A DNA stretch of 64,000 nt from Aquimarina spongiae (GCF_900141785.1 NZ_FQYP01000010.1:147549-211548); one strand, 5' to 3'; shown: positions 26,758-35,970, numbered from the stretch's first letter. Program-made: numbers and translations. The notes: generated by a model not told the origin, from the sequence alone.

Positions 26758-27825
26758 ATGAAAAACACAATCTCTCAGCAGATAGAAATTAAAAAAGCAA
26801 GTGAGTCCAAAATTGGACAAGTAGATTTTGAAAATCTAAATTTCGGGAAAATTTTTACCGATCATATGTTTGTCTGTGATTTTGTAAATGGTGAGTGGCA
26901 ATCTCCAAAAATTGTTCCTTATGGACTATTAACTATAGAACCGTCTGCACGTGTGTTTCATTATGGACAAGCTGTTTTTGAAGGAATGAAAGCGTATAAG
27001 GATGATAATGGAGATACATTTTTATTCAGACCTGATGAAAACTTTAAACGTATCAATAAATCCGCAGAGCGTTTAGCTATACCAGAATTCCCAGAAGAAT
27101 ATTTCTTTGAAGGATTACACACCCTATTGAAGTTAGATAACGAATGGATTAAACCGGGATATGGTAATTCGCTATACATAAGACCGTTTGTAATTGCAAC
27201 CCAAGCTAGTGTTTCTGCCTCTGAAGCGGACGAATATAAATTTATGATCATTTGCTCACCTGCACAATCTTATTATAGCGGGGATGTAAGTGTTTTGGTT
27301 GCTGAAAAATTTAGCCGTTCAGCCAATGGAGGTTTTGGATATGCGAAAGCGGCAGGAAATTATGCTGGACAGTTTTACCCAACCAAATTAGCCAAAGAAA
27401 AAGGATATCAGCAAGTTATTTGGACCGATGCCAATACACATGAGTATATGGAAGAAGCAGGTACAATGAATGTATTCTTCAGAGTAAATGACACCTTGCT
27501 TACTGCGCCGGTAAGTGATCGTATTCTAGATGGGGTAACCCGCAAGAGTCTAATCGCTATGGCCGAGAAAGAAGGCATCAAAGTAGAAGTACGACCAGTG
27601 AAAGTAAGTGAAATTGTAGAGGCTGCAAAAAATGGAACTTTAAAAGAAGTTTTTGGAGCCGGAACTGCTGCAGTCGTTAGCCCAATTAAAGCTTTTGGTT
27701 ATCAGGGAGACCACTATGAAATTGAAAAGCAAGAACAGCCATATGCTGATTTCTTCAAAAAGGCATTGATGGACATACAATACAATAAAGCCGAAGATCC
27801 TTTTGGCTGGAGACAAAAAGTATAA
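26758..27825 (+). CDS. ilvE: branched-chain amino acid aminotransferase
   Basis: A 355-residue class IV PLP enzyme of the eukaryote-like type II group. HYGQAVFEGMKAYK, LYIRPFVIATQ and GFGYAKAAGNYAGQFYP (containing the PLP lysine) are diagnostic, with EEAGTMNVFF and a C-terminal GTAAVVSPI phosphate-binding loop. It performs the last step of Leu, Ile and Val synthesis and the first step of their breakdown, feeding acyl-CoA routes such as the IcmF reaction encoded elsewhere in the window. A strong terminator follows. Confidence 0.95.
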   Translation: MKNTISQQIEIKKASESKIGQVDFENLNFGKIFTDHMFVCDFVNGEWQSPKIVPYGLLTIEPSARVFHYGQAVFEGMKAYKDDNGDTFLFRPDENFKRINKSAERLAIPEFPEEYFFEGLHTLLKLDNEWIKPGYGNSLYIRPFVIATQASVSASEADEYKFMIICSPAQSYYSGDVSVLVAEKFSRSANGGFGYAKAAGNYAGQFYPTKLAKEKGYQQVIWTDANTHEYMEEAGTMNVFFRVNDTLLTAPVSDRILDGVTRKSLIAMAEKEGIKVEVRPVKVSEIVEAAKNGTLKEVFGAGTAAVVSPIKAFGYQGDHYEIEKQEQPYADFFKKALMDIQYNKAEDPFGWRQKV

Positions 27826-27845
27826 GCTCTCAAAAATATATAAAC

Positions 27846-27880
27846 AAAAAACTCCAGATGTTATCACTGGAGTTTTTTTT
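27846..27880. terminator. strong bidirectional terminator
   Basis: AAAACTCCAG-loop-CTGGAGTTTT, 11-bp stem with nine-base loop, then a run of T on the plus strand and A/T tract on the other. It separates convergent ilvE and the MazG-like gene. Confidence 0.88.
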
Positions 27881-27882
27881 AT

Positions 27883-28269
27883 TTAACGATCTAAAATTTC
27901 TTTGATGTTGGGTTTAAAATAATTTGGTCCCTTCAACACTTTACCATCTTCTCTATAAATAGGCTTTCCGTCCTCGCCTAGTTTACTCATATTACTTCGT
28001 TGTATTTCATTAAAGACCTCTTCTATTTTGTGCTGCATCCCATGCTCGATAATAGTCCCGCACAAGATATACAACATATCCTCAAGAGCATCGGCCACTT
28101 CTACCAAATCATTATTTTGAGCCGCCTCAAAATACTCTTCGTTTTCTTCTTTCATAAGATTAAACCGAAGTGTATTTTTTGCTTCCCCCAGATCAGCAAT
28201 GGGTTCATTTTTATATCCAATCTCAAAAGCTGTATGAAATTCTTGTACTGCAGCAATTTTATCCTTCAT
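27883..28269 (-). CDS. MazG-like nucleoside triphosphate pyrophosphohydrolase
   Basis: The 128-residue all-alpha protein carries the metal-binding pattern of the MazG/HisE superfamily: LMKEENEEYFEAAQ (EExxE) and VADALEDMLYILCGTIIEHG (ExxD-like helix). Related proteins hydrolyse NTPs or damaged nucleotides to the monophosphate. Substrate is not deducible. It diverges from the 63-residue membrane protein gene. Confidence 0.82.
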   Translation of the reverse strand: MKDKIAAVQEFHTAFEIGYKNEPIADLGEAKNTLRFNLMKEENEEYFEAAQNNDLVEVADALEDMLYILCGTIIEHGMQHKIEEVFNEIQRSNMSKLGEDGKPIYREDGKVLKGPNYFKPNIKEILDR

Positions 28270-28287
28270 CCGTATGTTTTTATAAAT

Positions 28288-28295
28288 TATCTTTG
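28288..28295 (+). promoter_or_regulatory. -7 box upstream of the 63-aa membrane protein gene
   Basis: TATCTTTG, exact TAnnTTTG match, 18 bases before the ATG. Confidence 0.5.
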
Positions 28296-28313
28296 CGGTA
28301 AAAATAAGAATTT

Positions 28314-28505
28314 ATGTTTAGTCAGGGTCAGTTAATATTTGCCGGTCTTTTTGTAGTTGCTTTTGTTATTTTAATGATTTTTAGCTACCGAAAAGATCTA
28401 AAACTTCATCGCAAATATTACAAGGGCAGTCTTTTCATTTTGATCGGTTTTATTATCTTTATTTTGTTGTTGTTTGCGTTAAAAACGTATTTACAACCAG
28501 AATAA
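28314..28505 (+). CDS. small two-helix membrane protein, 63 aa
   Basis: Two hydrophobic helices (about 7-24 and 38-58) flank a basic loop with YRKDLKLHRKYYKG, predicting an inner-membrane hairpin with a cytosolic loop. I recall similar short proteins in Flavobacteriaceae, without a function. A good -7 box upstream and a terminator-like structure downstream support a real transcription unit. Confidence 0.75.
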   Translation: MFSQGQLIFAGLFVVAFVILMIFSYRKDLKLHRKYYKGSLFILIGFIIFILLLFALKTYLQPE

Positions 28506-28605
28506 ACCGTACATACCCCTGGTTTTCAATCAAATAATCATTAGAAAGAATATCGCTTTTTTCAAAAAGTGATGTTTGAATGCTCGCGTTTTTATCGTCA
28601 TGAAT

Positions 28606-28650
28606 GCAATATACCCTGTAATGGGTATGGATTGCAATGCTCTTTTTTTA
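28606..28650 (+). terminator. terminator-like hairpin with T tract
   Basis: GCAAT/ATTGC and ATACCC/GGGTAT pair around a TGTAAT loop with a two-base bulge; a T7 run follows at about 28642. It lies 100 bases after the small membrane protein gene and just before the next gene. Confidence 0.6.
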
Positions 28651-28687
28651 GAGTTTTGGAGTGAACTAAATAACTAATCTCTCAATA

Positions 28688-29221
28688 ATGAAAAAAAAAC
28701 ATTTTTATTTTAGACCAGAGCTCAAAGTAGCCGTTTCAGTGCCAAATCCAGATCCTACAGAAAGTACAATGCGTGTATTTATTCCTATTAATGTAAACCA
28801 TAATTCAGTTTATGTGGAAGCTGAATTTCGGAAGGCTTACTCGGGAATATATATTCTCAATTTCAAACTAACTTGTAATGAAAAACCAGGCAAAAGCAAT
28901 ATTAAGTTTTGTTGTATTAGTATCAAAAATGCCTACAACAACAACAAAATTAATATGATAGTCATAAAGACACAGGTAATCGACAACAGCAGTATAGACG
29001 GCAGAAGACCTGGCAACTACTTATTACACAATTATCCAAATTGGGAAAACGATCCAATAGAATTCGAACTTAAGACCAATCTAGAAGAGGAAAAGTTAAT
29101 ATCTCCAAATAGAGACGCAAAAAAAGAGATCCCAATTTTGGAAAACCCTAATTTAGTATTCGACAATGAATCGAATGATAGCTGCACAATACCACCAAAC
29201 TCTAATAGCAACGGGGGTTAA
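28688..29221 (+). CDS. hypothetical protein, 177 aa
   Basis: I do not recognise this protein. It lacks a signal peptide. The first 130 residues look beta-rich (STMRVFIPINVNHNSVYVEA, then FKLTCNEKPG), and the last 45 are low-complexity, acidic and Asn/Ser-rich, ending SNSNGG. It precedes the TPR histidine kinase, whose maximal frame overlaps it by 56 bases, but a 13-bp hairpin just after its stop suggests transcription is divided there. It could be an effector or ligand gene for the two-component pair; that is a guess from position only. Confidence 0.55.
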   Translation: MKKKHFYFRPELKVAVSVPNPDPTESTMRVFIPINVNHNSVYVEAEFRKAYSGIYILNFKLTCNEKPGKSNIKFCCISIKNAYNNNKINMIVIKTQVIDNSSIDGRRPGNYLLHNYPNWENDPIEFELKTNLEEEKLISPNRDAKKEIPILENPNLVFDNESNDSCTIPPNSNSNGG

Positions 29222-29230
29222 AAAAACATA

Positions 29231-29265
29231 CATTCCAAAATACCTTTACATTGTATTTTGGAATG
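29231..29265. repeat. perfect 13-bp inverted repeat (hairpin) between a hypothetical gene and the kinase
   Basis: CATTCCAAAATAC (29231-29243), nine-base loop, GTATTTTGGAATG (29253-29265). It starts 9 bases after the stop of the upstream gene; T6 follows 11 bases later. It could be a terminator, an attenuator or a regulator site. Confidence 0.8.
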
Positions 29266-29303
29266 TGTACACTAGATTTTTTCTCACATTTTATAAGAAC
29301 ACC

Positions 29304-31202
29304 TTGCGACTTTCTATTACATTACTTTTTTTTTTCGCTACTATATCATCTGTCTTCCCTAAAGGGACAAATTCACCTTTATTAAAAGCAGAAACTTTAT
29401 TTAAAAGTAAACAATATCAAAAAGCTAAAAGTTTAATCGTTAAAATGTATGAAGAAGACTCTACCCAAATAGATTATCCAATCTTTCTCGGTAAAATTTA
29501 TGCACATGTTTTCAATAAGGATTCTAGTATTTATTGGTTAGATAAAGCTGAAAAATTGATTGATAAAGAAACATTACCATCTCAATTATTCCAATATTAT
29601 TTATGGAAAGGATATGCATATGAAGTCAACAAAAACTACGACAAAGCTCTAAATAATTATTTCTTCTCCAAAAAATACATAAACCACATTAAAAAACCTT
29701 ATTACCTCAGTTTTCTGTACCAAAGAGTACTTTTATTATATAGTGAAAATCAATACAAAGAAAATGTGGAAAACTGGATTTATATCTATACAAAAATAAA
29801 AGACTCATTGGCTGATGACAGGTTTACAAATAGTTATCATAATGCGTTAGGAAAACATTATCACTATAATCAAAAAGCATTATCTGCACTTGAGCAATTT
29901 AATGAAAGTATTGAATACTCAAAAAAGCTTAATGACAGTTCCCTACTAAACAATTCATACTTTCATAAAGGAATTATTTTTGCCGAGTATCTTAAAATTC
30001 AGGACTCAGCAAGGTATTATTACAATTTAGGTCTAAAAATATGTAACTGCAAAAAGAACAAATTATTTCAAGCTACATATAAATATAATATAGCTAGAAC
30101 TTATTACTATGAGAACGATTTAGAATTAGCAAAAAAATGGTTGTTAGCAACTTTAAAAGACACTATTTCATCTCGAAAACTTCACATCAGGAATAATGTT
30201 TCCAAAGATCTATATAGTATTTATAAGCAACAAAATCAAAAAGATTCTTCCTTTTATTACTTAGAGTTACATAAACTATATGGAGATAGTTTGAGCGTTT
30301 TAGAAAGAGAAAAGGCCACTACAGAGCTCCAAGCAAAATATGATGTTTCAGAAAAAGAAAAACTTAACCTCATCCTACAAAATCAAATTGACAAAAAACA
30401 ACACGAACAACGGTTACTTTGGATCGGCTCAATTTCCTTACTTATGATCGGAGTTGGTATAGGTGTTCTTATATACAAGAACACCAAACGCAAACAGCGT
30501 ATCGCCGAACAGGAAAAAGAAATCGAAATTCAAAAAACCGAAAAACTATTAAAAGATCAAGAACTCGCGGCTATCGATGCGATGATAGAAGGCCAGGAAA
30601 AAGAACGCCAACGACTAGCTAATGATTTGCATGATAATCTGGGGAGTACCTTGGCCACTGTCAAATTACATTTTGATCACCTAAAAAACAATCACAACAA
30701 CCCAAAAATTGAAAATATTGAAGAGTTGTATGGAAAAACCAATGATTTACTTGACGAAGCCTATCAAAAAGTACGCACTATAGCTCACGAAAAAAACAGT
30801 GGTGTTATGGCTAATCAGGGATTGTTAACCGCCATTAAAAATCTAGCCAAAAAAGTTTCAAGTAGCGACCAAATACAGGTAGAAGTACAGGACTATGGAT
30901 TGGATGAACGATTAGACAACAGTCTAGAAATTTCTATCTTCAGAATGATCCAGGAGTTGATTACTAACTGCATCAAACATGCCGAGGCCAATGAAATTCA
31001 TGTTTCTCTTACCAACCATGAATCATTGTTAAACATTATTATAGAAGATAACGGAAAAGGGTTTGATCCTAAAACAATTGTCGATAAAGATGGAATGGGA
31101 TTAAAAACCATCGAAAAACGTGTAGAACATCTCGAAGGCACCTTTGAAATTGACTCTACGCCTAATCAAGGAACCAATATCATCATAAACATACCGATAT
31201 GA
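29304..31202 (+). CDS. TPR-containing sensor histidine kinase of the NarL/HPK7 type
   Basis: The order is signal peptide, a set of TPR-like helical repeats (to about 30360), a membrane helix (LLWIGSISLLMIGVGIGVLI, about 30414-30475), a cytosolic coiled coil, the HisKA_3 phosphoacceptor motif RLANDLHDNLGS (about 30615-30650) and a HATPase domain ending near the stop (ELITNCIKHAEA, EDNGKGFDP, GMGLKTIEKRV). The sensor part is periplasmic. The open frame begins at 29166, but it overlaps the preceding gene and a hairpin; I use the TTG at 29304, which places a normal signal peptide (LRLSITLLFFFATISSVF) at the N-terminus. A GTG at 29265 is an alternative. The stop overlaps the regulator start (ATGA). 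Confidence 0.85.
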   Translation: MRLSITLLFFFATISSVFPKGTNSPLLKAETLFKSKQYQKAKSLIVKMYEEDSTQIDYPIFLGKIYAHVFNKDSSIYWLDKAEKLIDKETLPSQLFQYYLWKGYAYEVNKNYDKALNNYFFSKKYINHIKKPYYLSFLYQRVLLLYSENQYKENVENWIYIYTKIKDSLADDRFTNSYHNALGKHYHYNQKALSALEQFNESIEYSKKLNDSSLLNNSYFHKGIIFAEYLKIQDSARYYYNLGLKICNCKKNKLFQATYKYNIARTYYYENDLELAKKWLLATLKDTISSRKLHIRNNVSKDLYSIYKQQNQKDSSFYYLELHKLYGDSLSVLEREKATTELQAKYDVSEKEKLNLILQNQIDKKQHEQRLLWIGSISLLMIGVGIGVLIYKNTKRKQRIAEQEKEIEIQKTEKLLKDQELAAIDAMIEGQEKERQRLANDLHDNLGSTLATVKLHFDHLKNNHNNPKIENIEELYGKTNDLLDEAYQKVRTIAHEKNSGVMANQGLLTAIKNLAKKVSSSDQIQVEVQDYGLDERLDNSLEISIFRMIQELITNCIKHAEANEIHVSLTNHESLLNIIIEDNGKGFDPKTIVDKDGMGLKTIEKRVEHLEGTFEIDSTPNQGTNIIINIPI

Positions 31203-31825
31203 TCACCGTAGCGATAGCCGAAGACCATCAATCCTTAATAGACGGAGTACAATTACTCCTAAAATACGAAGATGATATCAGTATAGTCGGGAAAGCAAAT
31301 GATGGAGAAGAATTACTTAACATCGTACGACGTAAGCAGCCAAAAGTAGTACTTATGGATATTAGAATGCCTAAAATTGATGGTATTGCAGCTACCAACA
31401 TCATCAAAAAAGAGTTCCCTAGTATCAAAGTCATTGCTTTTTCTATGTTTGATCAGGAAGATGCCATAAAACAAATGGTCAATGCAGGGGCTTCCGGATA
31501 TTTATTAAAAAACTCACCTTTAGATGAAGTTTTAACTGCGATACAACAAGTAGCTCAGGGAGGCACCTATTTTGATGCCGCAATTGACCCTTCTTTATTA
31601 TCAAAAGACGCTAAGCCTCAAGAAAAAAAACAAGTATTATCAAAAAGTGAACGTGAGGTACTCAAGTTAATAGGTCAAGGCAAAACCTCTTCAGAAATTG
31701 CTGCTATTCGTTTCAACTCGGTATCCACCATCGAGACCCATCGTAAAAACATCATTCGTAAACTGGGATTGCAAGGAAAAGGAGAATTGCTGCGATACGC
31801 TATCGAGAAAAAGTATGATTTTTAA
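31199..31825 (+). CDS. NarL/LuxR-type response regulator
   Basis: The 208-residue protein has a receiver domain (1-120) with acidic pocket AEDHQ, phosphoacceptor D54 in LMDIRMPKIDG and K104-type lysine in LLKNSPLD, then a LuxR helix-turn-helix (about 145-205, LSKSEREVLKLIGQGKTSSEI). It should be phosphorylated by the kinase encoded directly upstream, whose gene overlaps by four bases. Targets unknown. A strong terminator follows. Confidence 0.93.
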   Translation: MITVAIAEDHQSLIDGVQLLLKYEDDISIVGKANDGEELLNIVRRKQPKVVLMDIRMPKIDGIAATNIIKKEFPSIKVIAFSMFDQEDAIKQMVNAGASGYLLKNSPLDEVLTAIQQVAQGGTYFDAAIDPSLLSKDAKPQEKKQVLSKSEREVLKLIGQGKTSSEIAAIRFNSVSTIETHRKNIIRKLGLQGKGELLRYAIEKKYDF

Positions 31826-31841
31826 TAGACTTAGAAATAAA

Positions 31842-31875
31842 AAACGCTTCCCCTGTTTAGGGGAAGCGTTTATTG
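31842..31875. terminator. strong terminator after the two-component pair
   Basis: Perfect 12-bp stem AAACGCTTCCCC / GGGGAAGCGTTT with TGTTTA loop, then TATTGTTATTG. It separates convergent genes and may serve both. Confidence 0.88.
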
Positions 31876-31893
31876 TTATTGTTGAAAGCAATA

Positions 31894-33939
31894 CTAATTG
31901 ACTGCTGGTAAGAAACTGTAGTCTTTACTATAGTTTAGCATTTGCGCAGTAAAATCTGTTGGCTGAGTCACATTTACCTTTGTAATCTCTCCATTTTCGT
32001 CCATTTCTGGCACTAAAACAGGATTTACAAATCCACTATACGGTGCAGCTGTGAATTGCTCATTACGCTTTAATACTTCTGCATGTACATCTTGATCCAC
32101 TTTTACACCATAACCTTCTACCAACGCTTCTGCTGCTACATAATCTCCTTCTGATTTGATTCGTTGAGTTTCACGAAGCAATCTTCCAAAAATTTCACGT
32201 AATTTCTGGTAATCGTTTACATTGAAATAGGTTTTCCCATCTCTGGTTACCTTTTCGATCACGTTATCCTTAGCTCCTTGTTCAAAAGCCCAGGCACTTA
32301 CCCACTGTCTGTTTCTCATGTGCGCTTCTTCTACATCATCTCCAAGGTTTAGACGAATTAATTGGGTCATTAATCCATTTCTGATATATCCATCATAAGC
32401 AGCTTTACCCACTTTTTCCCAATCTTCAACCAAACCAAGCTCCTGTAATTTTGGATCCATTAAATAATATAATCCTACAAGATCAGCACGTCCTTCCTCC
32501 ATTGTAGACGCATAATTTTTTAACGTTTCTTTGGTCTCTCCAACCCCAGGATTCAATTGACCCGAAGCATGTCCAATAACTTCGTGTAACGCGGTATGCA
32601 ATTTATCGGCTAGTTGCCCATACTGCTCTTCTAACTTATATTCTTCATCATCATGTACAAACTCCTTTAAACGGCCTGAACCTCCGGCATTGTTGTAAGC
32701 ACCAATAATATTTCCTAAAGAAACAGATTTTGATCCTACGGCAGCTCTAATCCAGTTCGCATTAGGTAAATTTACTCCTATAGGGGTACTAGGTGAAGCA
32801 TCTCCCGCTTCTCCGGCTACATTTACTACTTTATAGGTAACTCCTACTACATTCTTCTTCTTATGCTCTTCCATAAGTGGTGAATTATCTTCGAACCACT
32901 GAGCATTCTCAGACAATACTGCCATTTTTTGAGACATATCAAAATCTTTGATTTCTACAATAGTCTCATACGATCCTCTATACCCTAATGGATCGTTGTA
33001 CACTTCAATAAAGCTATTGATATAGTCAATATTTCCTTCGGTAGCGGCTGTCCAAGCCACGTTATAATCATCCCATATTTGTAAATCTCCTGTCTTGTAA
33101 TACTGGATTAACAATCCAAGCGCATCTCCTTGTGCTTTATTTTCGGCAACTCCTTGTGCCTTTTCTAACCATTTGATGATTTCATCGATAGCCGAACCAT
33201 ACAATCCTCCGGATTTATACACTCGCTCTACCAGTTTTCCATTTTCTTTTACCAACTGAGAATTCAATCCATAAGACAACGGTTTATCTTTATCAGGAGA
33301 TTTGATTTTGGCATAAAAGGAAGTTACATCATCATTGGTCACATTTGGACCATAGAAGTTTACCGCAGAAAGGGCAACATTATCGATCCCCTTTCCTTGA
33401 TTTACTTTTTTACCATCTTCATCGTTAAAGATTGCTTCGTAAGCTTCTTTCTCTAACTCAGTGTTCGTTGCAGCCAAAAGCGTACTTAAATAATCCTGAC
33501 TAAACTCTGGTTTAATCTTATCATTACTATAATGATGATGGATTCCATTAGAGAACCAAACTCTTTTAAGGTAGGTTTCAAAAGCTTTCCAATCTGCAAC
33601 ATTTTTATCACCTTCATAAGTACGGTAGATTTTTTCAAGAGCTTTCCTAATTCTTAAATTATATCTGTAGTTCTGATCCCACATAATATCACGCCCACTT
33701 AAACCAGCCTGAGTTAAATAATACACTAGTTTTTGTTCTTTAAGGGTTAGGTTATCCCAACCTGGGATTTGATATCTTAATATTCTTAGATCAGCAAACT
33801 GCTCTACTACATGATCAAATTTCTCTTCTGCAACTTTTTCTTCCTGTTGCTCAATTTGATCCTGTACTTTTGGGTCCTGTTTACACGCCACAAATAGTGT
33901 AGCGAACATGATAAAAAATAATAATCTGTTGAGTTTCAT
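31894..33939 (-). CDS. M49-family dipeptidyl peptidase III-like lipoprotein
   Basis: A lipoprotein signal (MFATLFVACKQ, Cys 19) leads into an M49 metallopeptidase. The zinc site is HEVIGH (452-457), the HExxGH form rather than the HELLGH of mammalian enzymes, with the second motif EEGRAD (481-486). The 681 residues fit the family. These peptidases remove dipeptides from N-termini; here it should act in the periplasm or on the cell surface. Such proteins are often mislabelled dihydrofolate reductase in Bacteroidetes; nothing here supports that. Confidence 0.9.
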   Translation of the reverse strand: MKLNRLLFFIMFATLFVACKQDPKVQDQIEQQEEKVAEEKFDHVVEQFADLRILRYQIPGWDNLTLKEQKLVYYLTQAGLSGRDIMWDQNYRYNLRIRKALEKIYRTYEGDKNVADWKAFETYLKRVWFSNGIHHHYSNDKIKPEFSQDYLSTLLAATNTELEKEAYEAIFNDEDGKKVNQGKGIDNVALSAVNFYGPNVTNDDVTSFYAKIKSPDKDKPLSYGLNSQLVKENGKLVERVYKSGGLYGSAIDEIIKWLEKAQGVAENKAQGDALGLLIQYYKTGDLQIWDDYNVAWTAATEGNIDYINSFIEVYNDPLGYRGSYETIVEIKDFDMSQKMAVLSENAQWFEDNSPLMEEHKKKNVVGVTYKVVNVAGEAGDASPSTPIGVNLPNANWIRAAVGSKSVSLGNIIGAYNNAGGSGRLKEFVHDDEEYKLEEQYGQLADKLHTALHEVIGHASGQLNPGVGETKETLKNYASTMEEGRADLVGLYYLMDPKLQELGLVEDWEKVGKAAYDGYIRNGLMTQLIRLNLGDDVEEAHMRNRQWVSAWAFEQGAKDNVIEKVTRDGKTYFNVNDYQKLREIFGRLLRETQRIKSEGDYVAAEALVEGYGVKVDQDVHAEVLKRNEQFTAAPYSGFVNPVLVPEMDENGEITKVNVTQPTDFTAQMLNYSKDYSFLPAVN

Positions 33940-34119
33940 TGTTTGTTTGTTTTTAGTTTATGAGGTAAAATTAATCTTACAAATTGCATTCTTTTTGGGA
34001 TAAAAGAGTGTATCGAAAATTACTTCATAAACCGATTTAGTAATTCTGACAAATGTAACAAAATAATAGGATGCAAAAATTAGTTATATTAGCTAATCAA
34101 ACAATCTAAACTGACTGAC

Positions 34120-35154
34120 ATGAAAATAATCAAGTATTTGTTCTTTTTATTATTATTAATAATCATTGGTGGCGCCGTGTATGTTGCAACAATCGATGGC
34201 AAATATCAAGCAGAAGAAAGCCGGGTAATTGAGGCTCCAGATGAGTTGTTATTTAATACTATTAATGAATACAAAACATGGGAAAAATGGGGTCCTTGGA
34301 TGGATGAATCCGATGATCTAATTATGGAATATGCCGAAAAAACCAGTGGTGAAGGAGCCTCTTATAGTTGGAAAAGCGAAATCCAGGGTGACGGAAGAAT
34401 GAGCACCGTAAAAGCTGCTCCATTTACCAGCATTGATCAAAAAATCACTTTCATTACTCCGATGGGAGAAAGTGCTAGTGACGTGTACTGGAAATTTGAA
34501 AAAATAGAAGGTAAAAAAACCAAGGTCACCTGGGGCATGAAAGGAGAGCAATCTTTTATGGAAAAAGCATTTTGGGTAACACAGGACAGTACCCTGTCTC
34601 AAATGATCAAACCCATGTACAGTAGAGGTTTAGAAAAGTTAGATGCTTATGTTAATGAAAAAATGAAAGAATATGCGATTAATGTGGATGGTGTTACAGA
34701 ACATGGCGGAGGATTCTACATGTATAGCGCAACTGCTTCTTCGATTGCGGTAATTCCTGAGAAAATGGCACAAATGCTACCTGCTGTAAACAGCTATATG
34801 ATAGAAAATAATCTACCACAAACCGGGATGCCTTTTACGATTTACAATGAATTTAATGAAGAACAAAGTACAGCAATTTATTCAACCGCTATTCCTACCA
34901 GGGATAAAGTAGTAACTCCTAAAGACAGTCCTATACTTTGTGATTTTCTTCCTAGACAGAAAGTTGTAAAAACTACCTTAACTGGCGATTACGGAAATCT
35001 AAAAGAAGCTTGGGAAGCAGGTTATAAGTATATAGCAGATAATGGTTTAGAATTGAACGCACAATCTGCTGCATTTGAAGTGTATCGAACTAATCCAGAA
35101 TTACAACCCAACCCAGCACAGTATATCACCGAAATTTATATCCCCATAAAATAA
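34120..35154 (+). CDS. SRPBCC (polyketide-cyclase-like) plus GyrI-like domain protein
   Basis: An N-terminal membrane helix (about 4-24) anchors a SRPBCC/START-like fold (about 25-180; NEYKTWEKWGPWM is typical) and a GyrI-like ligand-binding domain (about 190-344; VEHGGGFYMYSA-type start, ending PAQYITEIYIPIK). Both are small-molecule pockets without catalytic residues that I can name. Role unknown; probably bound to the inner membrane. A terminator follows. Confidence 0.82.
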   Translation: MKIIKYLFFLLLLIIIGGAVYVATIDGKYQAEESRVIEAPDELLFNTINEYKTWEKWGPWMDESDDLIMEYAEKTSGEGASYSWKSEIQGDGRMSTVKAAPFTSIDQKITFITPMGESASDVYWKFEKIEGKKTKVTWGMKGEQSFMEKAFWVTQDSTLSQMIKPMYSRGLEKLDAYVNEKMKEYAINVDGVTEHGGGFYMYSATASSIAVIPEKMAQMLPAVNSYMIENNLPQTGMPFTIYNEFNEEQSTAIYSTAIPTRDKVVTPKDSPILCDFLPRQKVVKTTLTGDYGNLKEAWEAGYKYIADNGLELNAQSAAFEVYRTNPELQPNPAQYITEIYIPIK

Positions 35155-35173
35155 TAAAAACACTAATTTGCAG

Positions 35174-35212
35174 CCTGCATTTCTTTTGTATAGGAAATGC
35201 AGGTTCTTTTTA
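35174..35212 (+). terminator. terminator after the SRPBCC gene
   Basis: CCTGCATTTC-10-GAAATGCAGG, perfect 10-bp stem, then TTCTTTTTAAT. It contains the first ATG (35197) of the longer crcB frame, which supports the later crcB start. Confidence 0.78.
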
Positions 35213-35223
35213 ATCTAAAGGTG

Positions 35224-35589
35224 ATGAAACAACTGTTATTGGTATTTGTAGGAGGTGGCACGGGCAGTATTGCTCGCTACCTGATTCACAAGTACTTTAG
35301 TTCGATTTCCTGGAGTTTTCCTTATGGAACATTCGTGGCTAACGTATTAGGAAGCTTTCTAATCGGAATTATCTTGGGGCTTGCAGCAAGAAACACCACA
35401 CTTTCGCAACAAACTGTACTATTACTTACTACTGGTTTTTGTGGTGGATTTACTACTTTTTCCACCTTCGCTTACGAGAATCATCTATTTCTTAGATCCG
35501 GAGATTTCCTTTCCTTCGCCATCTATACCATAGGCTCTATTAGCGTTGCCTTACTTTTTGTATTTTTAGGCGTATTCATTACCAAATAG
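35224..35589 (+). CDS. crcB: fluoride channel CrcB/Fluc
   Basis: The 121-residue product has four membrane helices and the Fluc motifs GGGTGSIARY (helix 1) and GFCGGFTTFSTFAYE (helix 3, with the Phe-box and sodium site). Fluc proteins form dual-topology dimers that release fluoride. The frame extends back to 35197, but that start lies in the terminator hairpin; the ATG at 35224 gives the usual N-terminus. No fluoride riboswitch sequence was recognised upstream. Confidence 0.9.
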   Translation: MKQLLLVFVGGGTGSIARYLIHKYFSSISWSFPYGTFVANVLGSFLIGIILGLAARNTTLSQQTVLLLTTGFCGGFTTFSTFAYENHLFLRSGDFLSFAIYTIGSISVALLFVFLGVFITK

Positions 35590-35631
35590 ATATCCCAAAA
35601 ATGGATTTTCTATACCATCAACCCAAGAATT

Positions 35632-35970
35632 ATGAAAAAAATTGAAGCTATTATCAGAAAATCAAAATTTGGCGCTGTAAAAAACGCATTACACAGTATT
35701 GGCATCGATTTTTTTACCTATTGGGACGTTACAGGAGTAGGCAATGAAAAAAAAGGAAACGTCTATAGAGGCATCAGCTACAGCACCAGCGATATCCAAA
35801 GAAGATGCCTGTCTATTGTGGTAACAGAAGAGTTAAAAGAAAAAACAGTGCAAACCATTCTTGAAACTTCTAAAACAGGAGAAGTTGGGGATGGAAAAAT
35901 TTTCATTTTTGATATACAGGAAAGCTATAGGATTCGCACTGGAGAAAAAGGAGATCAAGCACTTAATTGA
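35632..35970 (+). CDS. P-II family nitrogen regulator
   Basis: The 112-residue product is a GlnB/GlnK-type trimeric sensor. MKKIEAIIRKSKF is the first strand and helix; the T-loop has GVGNEKKGNVYRG with Tyr45 at the uridylylation-site position; VGDGKIFIFDI and RIRTGEKGDQAL are the ATP/2-oxoglutarate-binding B- and C-loops. P-II proteins usually control the ammonium channel AmtB, but no amtB is adjacent. The porin gene follows after a 250-base regulatory-looking gap. Confidence 0.9.
   Translation: MKKIEAIIRKSKFGAVKNALHSIGIDFFTYWDVTGVGNEKKGNVYRGISYSTSDIQRRCLSIVVTEELKEKTVQTILETSKTGEVGDGKIFIFDIQESYRIRTGEKGDQALN

Noticed and set aside
31894..33939. Dihydrofolate reductase annotation for the M49 protein
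   Set aside because: HEVIGH and EEGRAD are zinc peptidase motifs; no folate enzyme motif is seen.
35590..35631. Possible fluoride riboswitch around crcB
   Set aside because: Neither this gap nor the stretch before crcB holds the conserved riboswitch core; the hairpin before crcB is a simple terminator.
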